Origin: Collinsella aerofaciens
GTDB taxonomy: Bacteria; Actinomycetota; Coriobacteriia; Coriobacteriales; Coriobacteriaceae
Direction of reading: 5' to 3'
Length of the DNA: 47,170 nt
Assembly: GCF_015557435.1 (NCBI RefSeq)
Contig: NZ_JADNOH010000027.1
Location: 1-47,170 of the forward strand
Of the stretch, positions 44,716 through 47,170 are shown piece after piece (position 1 is the stretch's first letter; each line of letters starts with the position of its first letter). Below the pieces are notes generated by a model. It did no database searches. It saw only the letters and a list, made by a program, of their open reading frames with translations, and had not been told where the DNA came from. A program made the position numbers and the translations under genes.

Positions 44716-45462
44716 ATGCTCGAAGGATTATTTGACGCCGACCGTTGGTCGACGACATTTCAAAACATGGGGCCCTTCTGGGAGGGCTTTGGCGTGACGC
44801 TACAGGTGGTCGTTGCCGGTCTGCTGCTGTCGCTGGTGCTGGGCACGCTGCTGGGCGTGTTCTCCACCACCCGTTCGCGCGTGCTGCGCGCCATAAGCCG
44901 CGTGTACGTGGAGTTTTACCAGAACACCCCGTTGCCCGTACAGGTGCTCTTTATGTACATGGCCGGTCCGCAGTTTTTGCAGGCCATAACCGGTGCCGAC
45001 CAGCCGGTGCGCATCGCGCCGTTCGTGCTGGGCTTCTTGGGTGTGGGCCTGTATCACGCGGCCTACATTTCGGAGGTCATCCGCACTGGTATCGAGGCCG
45101 TTCCGCGCGGTCAGATGGAGGCGGCCCAGAGCCAGGGCTTCACCCGTGCGCAGGCGTACTGGTACATTGTGCTGCCTCAGACATTCAAGATCATTCTGCC
45201 GCCGCTGTGTAACCAGGCGCTCAACCTGGTCAAGAACACGTCGGTGCTGGCGCTTGTGGCCGGCGGCGACCTTATGTACCGTTCCGACAACTTTGTGAGT
45301 CTGTACGGTTACCTGCAGGGATACATCGTCTGCTGCCTTATGTACTTCATCATCTGCTTTCCGCTCGCCATGCTGGTGCAGTGGCTCGAGCGCCGCTCCA
45401 AGGAGCGTCCGCGCGGCGTGAGCCTGGCCGAGCTGGGGCTCGACAACGTAGAGGAGGCCTAG
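44716..45462 (+). CDS. Polar amino-acid ABC transporter permease 1
   Basis: The 248-residue permease has about five membrane helices and the HisM/GlnP pattern. The N-part LQVVVAGLLLSLVLGTLLG is followed by YVEFYQNTPLPVQVLFMY and the cytoplasmic EAA loop RGQMEAAQSQGFTRAQAYWY that contacts the ATPase. AAGGAAGG lies six bases before ATG 44716, so this start is preferred over 44683, which overlaps the binding-protein gene. It pairs with the next gene to form the channel. Confidence 0.94.
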   Translation: MLEGLFDADRWSTTFQNMGPFWEGFGVTLQVVVAGLLLSLVLGTLLGVFSTTRSRVLRAISRVYVEFYQNTPLPVQVLFMYMAGPQFLQAITGADQPVRIAPFVLGFLGVGLYHAAYISEVIRTGIEAVPRGQMEAAQSQGFTRAQAYWYIVLPQTFKIILPPLCNQALNLVKNTSVLALVAGGDLMYRSDNFVSLYGYLQGYIVCCLMYFIICFPLAMLVQWLERRSKERPRGVSLAELGLDNVEEA

Positions 45463-45465
45463 CGC

Positions 45466-46104
45466 ATGGAAATCTTCAACGCGACCAACCTGCTCTACAT
45501 TTGGGGCGGCTTTGTTAAGACGATCGAGATCTCGGCGCTGTCGATCTTTTTCTCGCTCATCTTTGGCACGGTGCTGGCGCTCGTTAAGAGCTATGCGCCC
45601 CGCCCGTTCCGTATTTTGGTGAGTGCCTATATCGAGCTGTTCCGCTGCACGCCGAACCTGCTGTGGATCCTTTTTATCTACTTTACGGTGCAGGGTTTGG
45701 ATATTGTGATTTCGACCATCGCCTTTACGCTCTTTACCAGCGCTGTTATGGCCGAGATTGTGCGCGGCGGTCTCAACTCGATTCCGCGCGGCCAGTTTGA
45801 GGCAGCGCAGAGCCAGGGCTTCGGCTTCTTTGCCACTATGCGTTACATCATTCTGCCGCAGACGTTTAAGACGATCATTCCGGCGCTGTTTAGCCAATGC
45901 ACGACCGTCATTAAGGACAGCTCGTATCTTTCGGGCATTAACGTGGCCGAGCTCATGTACACGGCAAACGTCGTGATGGCCCATGCGATCGACCTGTCGC
46001 AGGTGCTTATGCTCTACGGCCTGGTGTTTGCGATGTACTTCGTGCTCAACTTTGGTATCTCGCTGCTGGTTCGCGCATATCAGAGGCGAATGGTGGCAGC
46101 GTAG
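45466..46104 (+). CDS. Polar amino-acid ABC transporter permease 2
   Basis: The 212-residue permease has the family elements KTIEISALSIFFSLIFGTVL, YIELFRCTPNLLWILFIYF and the EAA loop RGQFEAAQSQGFGFFATMRY. It starts three bases after permease 1, with GAGGAGG overlapping that gene's end, so translation is likely coupled. A palindrome of the GGGACAG family lies immediately after its stop and before the next gene. Confidence 0.94.
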   Translation: MEIFNATNLLYIWGGFVKTIEISALSIFFSLIFGTVLALVKSYAPRPFRILVSAYIELFRCTPNLLWILFIYFTVQGLDIVISTIAFTLFTSAVMAEIVRGGLNSIPRGQFEAAQSQGFGFFATMRYIILPQTFKTIIPALFSQCTTVIKDSSYLSGINVAELMYTANVVMAHAIDLSQVLMLYGLVFAMYFVLNFGISLLVRAYQRRMVAA

Positions 46105-46105
46105 A

Positions 46106-46136
46106 ATGTGGCAAAGGGACAGTCCCTTTGTCACAT
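46106..46136. repeat. Compact GGGACAGTCCC palindrome
   Basis: CAAAGGGAC and GTCCCTTTG flank a single A; ATGTG and CACAT extend the stem past one G-T pair. It lies between the permease stop and the ribosome site of the next gene. Confidence 0.85.
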
Positions 46137-46152
46137 AGAGAAAGGAATCGCG

Positions 46153-46776
46153 ATGAGCGATCTGGAGAACAAGAAGAGTCCTGTGGTCATTACCATCGCG
46201 CGCGACTTTGGTGCCGAGGGCCACGAGATTGGACGCATCCTCGCCAACGAGTTGGGGATTCCTCTGTACGACAACGAGCTGCTGGTGCGCGCGTCGCTGC
46301 GTGCGGGCGAGTCACTCGATAAGATGGCCGCCTATGACGAGCGTCTGGCTGTGGAGAACATGGCGTTTCTGCCCGACCGCTACGACGCGCGCTCGTACTC
46401 GGACAAGTTGTTCCAAAAGATGAGCCAGGTGATTTTGGACTTGGGCGAGACCGAGAGCTGCATTATCGAAGGCCGTCTGTCCGATTACCTGCTGCGTAAC
46501 AACCCCAACCACATTGCCGTGCTGGTGACCGCCCCCTTTGAGGACCGCGTCGAGATTGTGCGCAAAAAGCGCGGTCTCAACAAAAAGAAGGGCGCCAAGC
46601 TGGTCAAGCAGCAGCAGAAGGCGCGCGAGGCGTTCTACAAGCGCTACAGCGCCGGCAAGTGGAAGATGACGAGCGGTAAGGACATCGTCGTCAACCGCGC
46701 CAAGCTGGGCCGCGAGGGCTGCAAAGACGTTATCGCCGCTGCCTACCGCTACAAAGTAGCGCAGCTCGAAGACTAA
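46153..46776 (+). CDS. Cytidylate-kinase-like family protein
   Basis: The 207-residue protein matches the cytidylate kinase-like family: VVITIARDFGAEGHEIGRIL carries a glycine-rich nucleotide loop differing from a classical P-loop, followed by YDNELL, a middle part with SCIIEGRLSDYLL, and a lid-like basic region VRKKRGLNKKKGAKLV. It probably phosphorylates a nucleotide, but the substrate is not shown for this family. ATG 46153 has AAAGGAA six bases upstream; a GTG at 46108 in the same frame lies inside the palindrome and is rejected. Confidence 0.88.
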   Translation: MSDLENKKSPVVITIARDFGAEGHEIGRILANELGIPLYDNELLVRASLRAGESLDKMAAYDERLAVENMAFLPDRYDARSYSDKLFQKMSQVILDLGETESCIIEGRLSDYLLRNNPNHIAVLVTAPFEDRVEIVRKKRGLNKKKGAKLVKQQQKAREAFYKRYSAGKWKMTSGKDIVVNRAKLGREGCKDVIAAAYRYKVAQLED

Positions 46777-46782
46777 CCGACC

Positions 46783-46827
46783 AAAACCACCACAAAGGGG
46801 ACAGGCACCTTTGTGGTGGTTTTTGTT
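46783..46827. terminator. Terminator/palindrome after the cytidylate-kinase-like gene
   Basis: AAAACCACCACAAAGG (46783-46798) pairs perfectly over 16 bp with 46808-46823 around the loop GGACAGGCA, then TTTTGTTTT-like sequence follows. The same palindrome with its loop reversed occurs at 47117-47154. Confidence 0.85.
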
Positions 46828-46880
46828 TTAGGCCGAGGGGAAGGCCTTGGCGGCAGTGCCTATCCTCGGCTTTTGCATAG

Positions 46881-47096
46881 TCTCGATCTGTAACACCAAG
46901 CCAGCGAAAATGGCTCTAACTGTTACAGATTTAGATGAACCGTTCGGCCGTCAGCCCAACGTCTTGATCTGTAACACCAGGCGGCATATTTGGTCTCTAA
47001 CTGTTACAGATTGAGATGCGGAGTGGGCGGCCGGCACAATATCTCGATCTGTAACAACTGCAGGGCTCAACGGACTCCAACTGTTACAGATTGAGA
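46881..47096. repeat. Array of three 55-nt hairpin repeats
   Basis: Units are 46881-46935, 46962-47016 and 47042-47096, each exactly 55 nt, with starts 81 and 80 bases apart. In each, ATCTGTAACA pairs with TGTTACAGAT within a 15-base arm. The 25-nt loops and the 25-26 nt spacers differ between units. In unit 1 the loop holds a further AGCCA/TGGCT stem, in unit 2 an ACCA/TGGT stem. The flanking 46777-47170 stretch has no credible gene. Confidence 0.9.
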
Positions 47097-47116
47097 CAAA
47101 ACGATCAGGCAAGTCC

Positions 47117-47154
47117 AAAACCACCACAAAGGTGCCTGTCCCCTTTGTGGTGGT
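47117..47154. repeat. Inverted partner of the 46783 palindrome
   Basis: ACCACCACAAAGG (47120-47132) pairs with 47142-47154 around the loop TGCCTGTCC, which is the exact reverse complement of the loop at 46799-46807. The pair brackets the three-hairpin array. Confidence 0.88.
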
Positions 47155-47170
47155 CGGTCGACCGGCATAG

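Noticed and set aside
46108-46152. GTG start giving a longer cytidylate-kinase-like protein
   Set aside because: The extra 15 codons lie inside a palindrome, while ATG 46153 has a good AAAGGAA site.
46881-47096. CRISPR array
   Set aside because: The repeated unit is an inverted pair of arms rather than a direct repeat of 25-40 nt, there are only three units, and no cas gene is near.

Overview
The window is high-GC bacterial chromosome. Gene order and protein style (rpsF-ssb-rpsR-rplI-dnaB next to purA, LPXTG-type pilins, mannose-family PTS, a wall-anchored GH31 enzyme, short palindromic repeats) suggest a gut Coriobacteriia member, most likely Collinsella. The genus is inferred from recognition, not from a search.

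Layout. 1-2.8 kb: the end of one sortase-anchored pilin gene and a complete pilin gene. 2.9-4.9 kb: two minus-strand membrane proteins, one bactofilin-like and one TRIC-like. 5.0-5.4 kb: two tRNA-Ser genes and a tRNA-like remnant. 5.9-10.6 kb: ribosomal protein, replication and purA genes. 10.7-15.7 kb: purD, a Nudix hydrolase, an ABC exporter and an unknown membrane protein. 15.9-20.7 kb: carA-carB behind a PyrR-type RNA loop. 20.9-24.8 kb: a GntR/UTRA regulator divergent from a mannose-family PTS operon (IIA, IIB, IIC, IID). 24.9-25.8 kb: a small membrane protein and a MarR regulator. 26.3-32.7 kb: a 2137-residue wall-anchored GH31 glycosidase. 32.9-36.3 kb: purE, a class B sortase, a degenerate MoaE-like protein and a CmpB-type membrane protein. 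36.5-40.2 kb: purF, purM and purN. 40.3-42.7 kb: a lone PTS IIA, a parvulin-type foldase and a YqeY protein. 43.1-46.8 kb: a polar amino-acid ABC importer and a cytidylate-kinase-like protein.

The themes are nucleotide supply (purA, purD, purE, purF, purM, purN, carAB), carbohydrate use at the surface (GH31, PTS) and surface display (pilins, sortase). No rRNA, IS transposase, phage gene or CRISPR array was seen.

The least explained part lies between genes. Two 147-148 nt elements (12716-12862 and 42681-42828) share one nested stem architecture. Their outer stems differ in sequence but keep pairing, and every non-Watson-Crick pair in the outer stem is G-U only on the minus strand, which points to an unannotated structured RNA or a structured mobile repeat. 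Other families are three evenly spaced 55-nt hairpins (46881-47096) bracketed by an inverted pair of palindromes, a dispersed GGGACAG palindrome family with interchangeable stems, and a 44-nt palindrome present in two opposite copies with compensatory changes.
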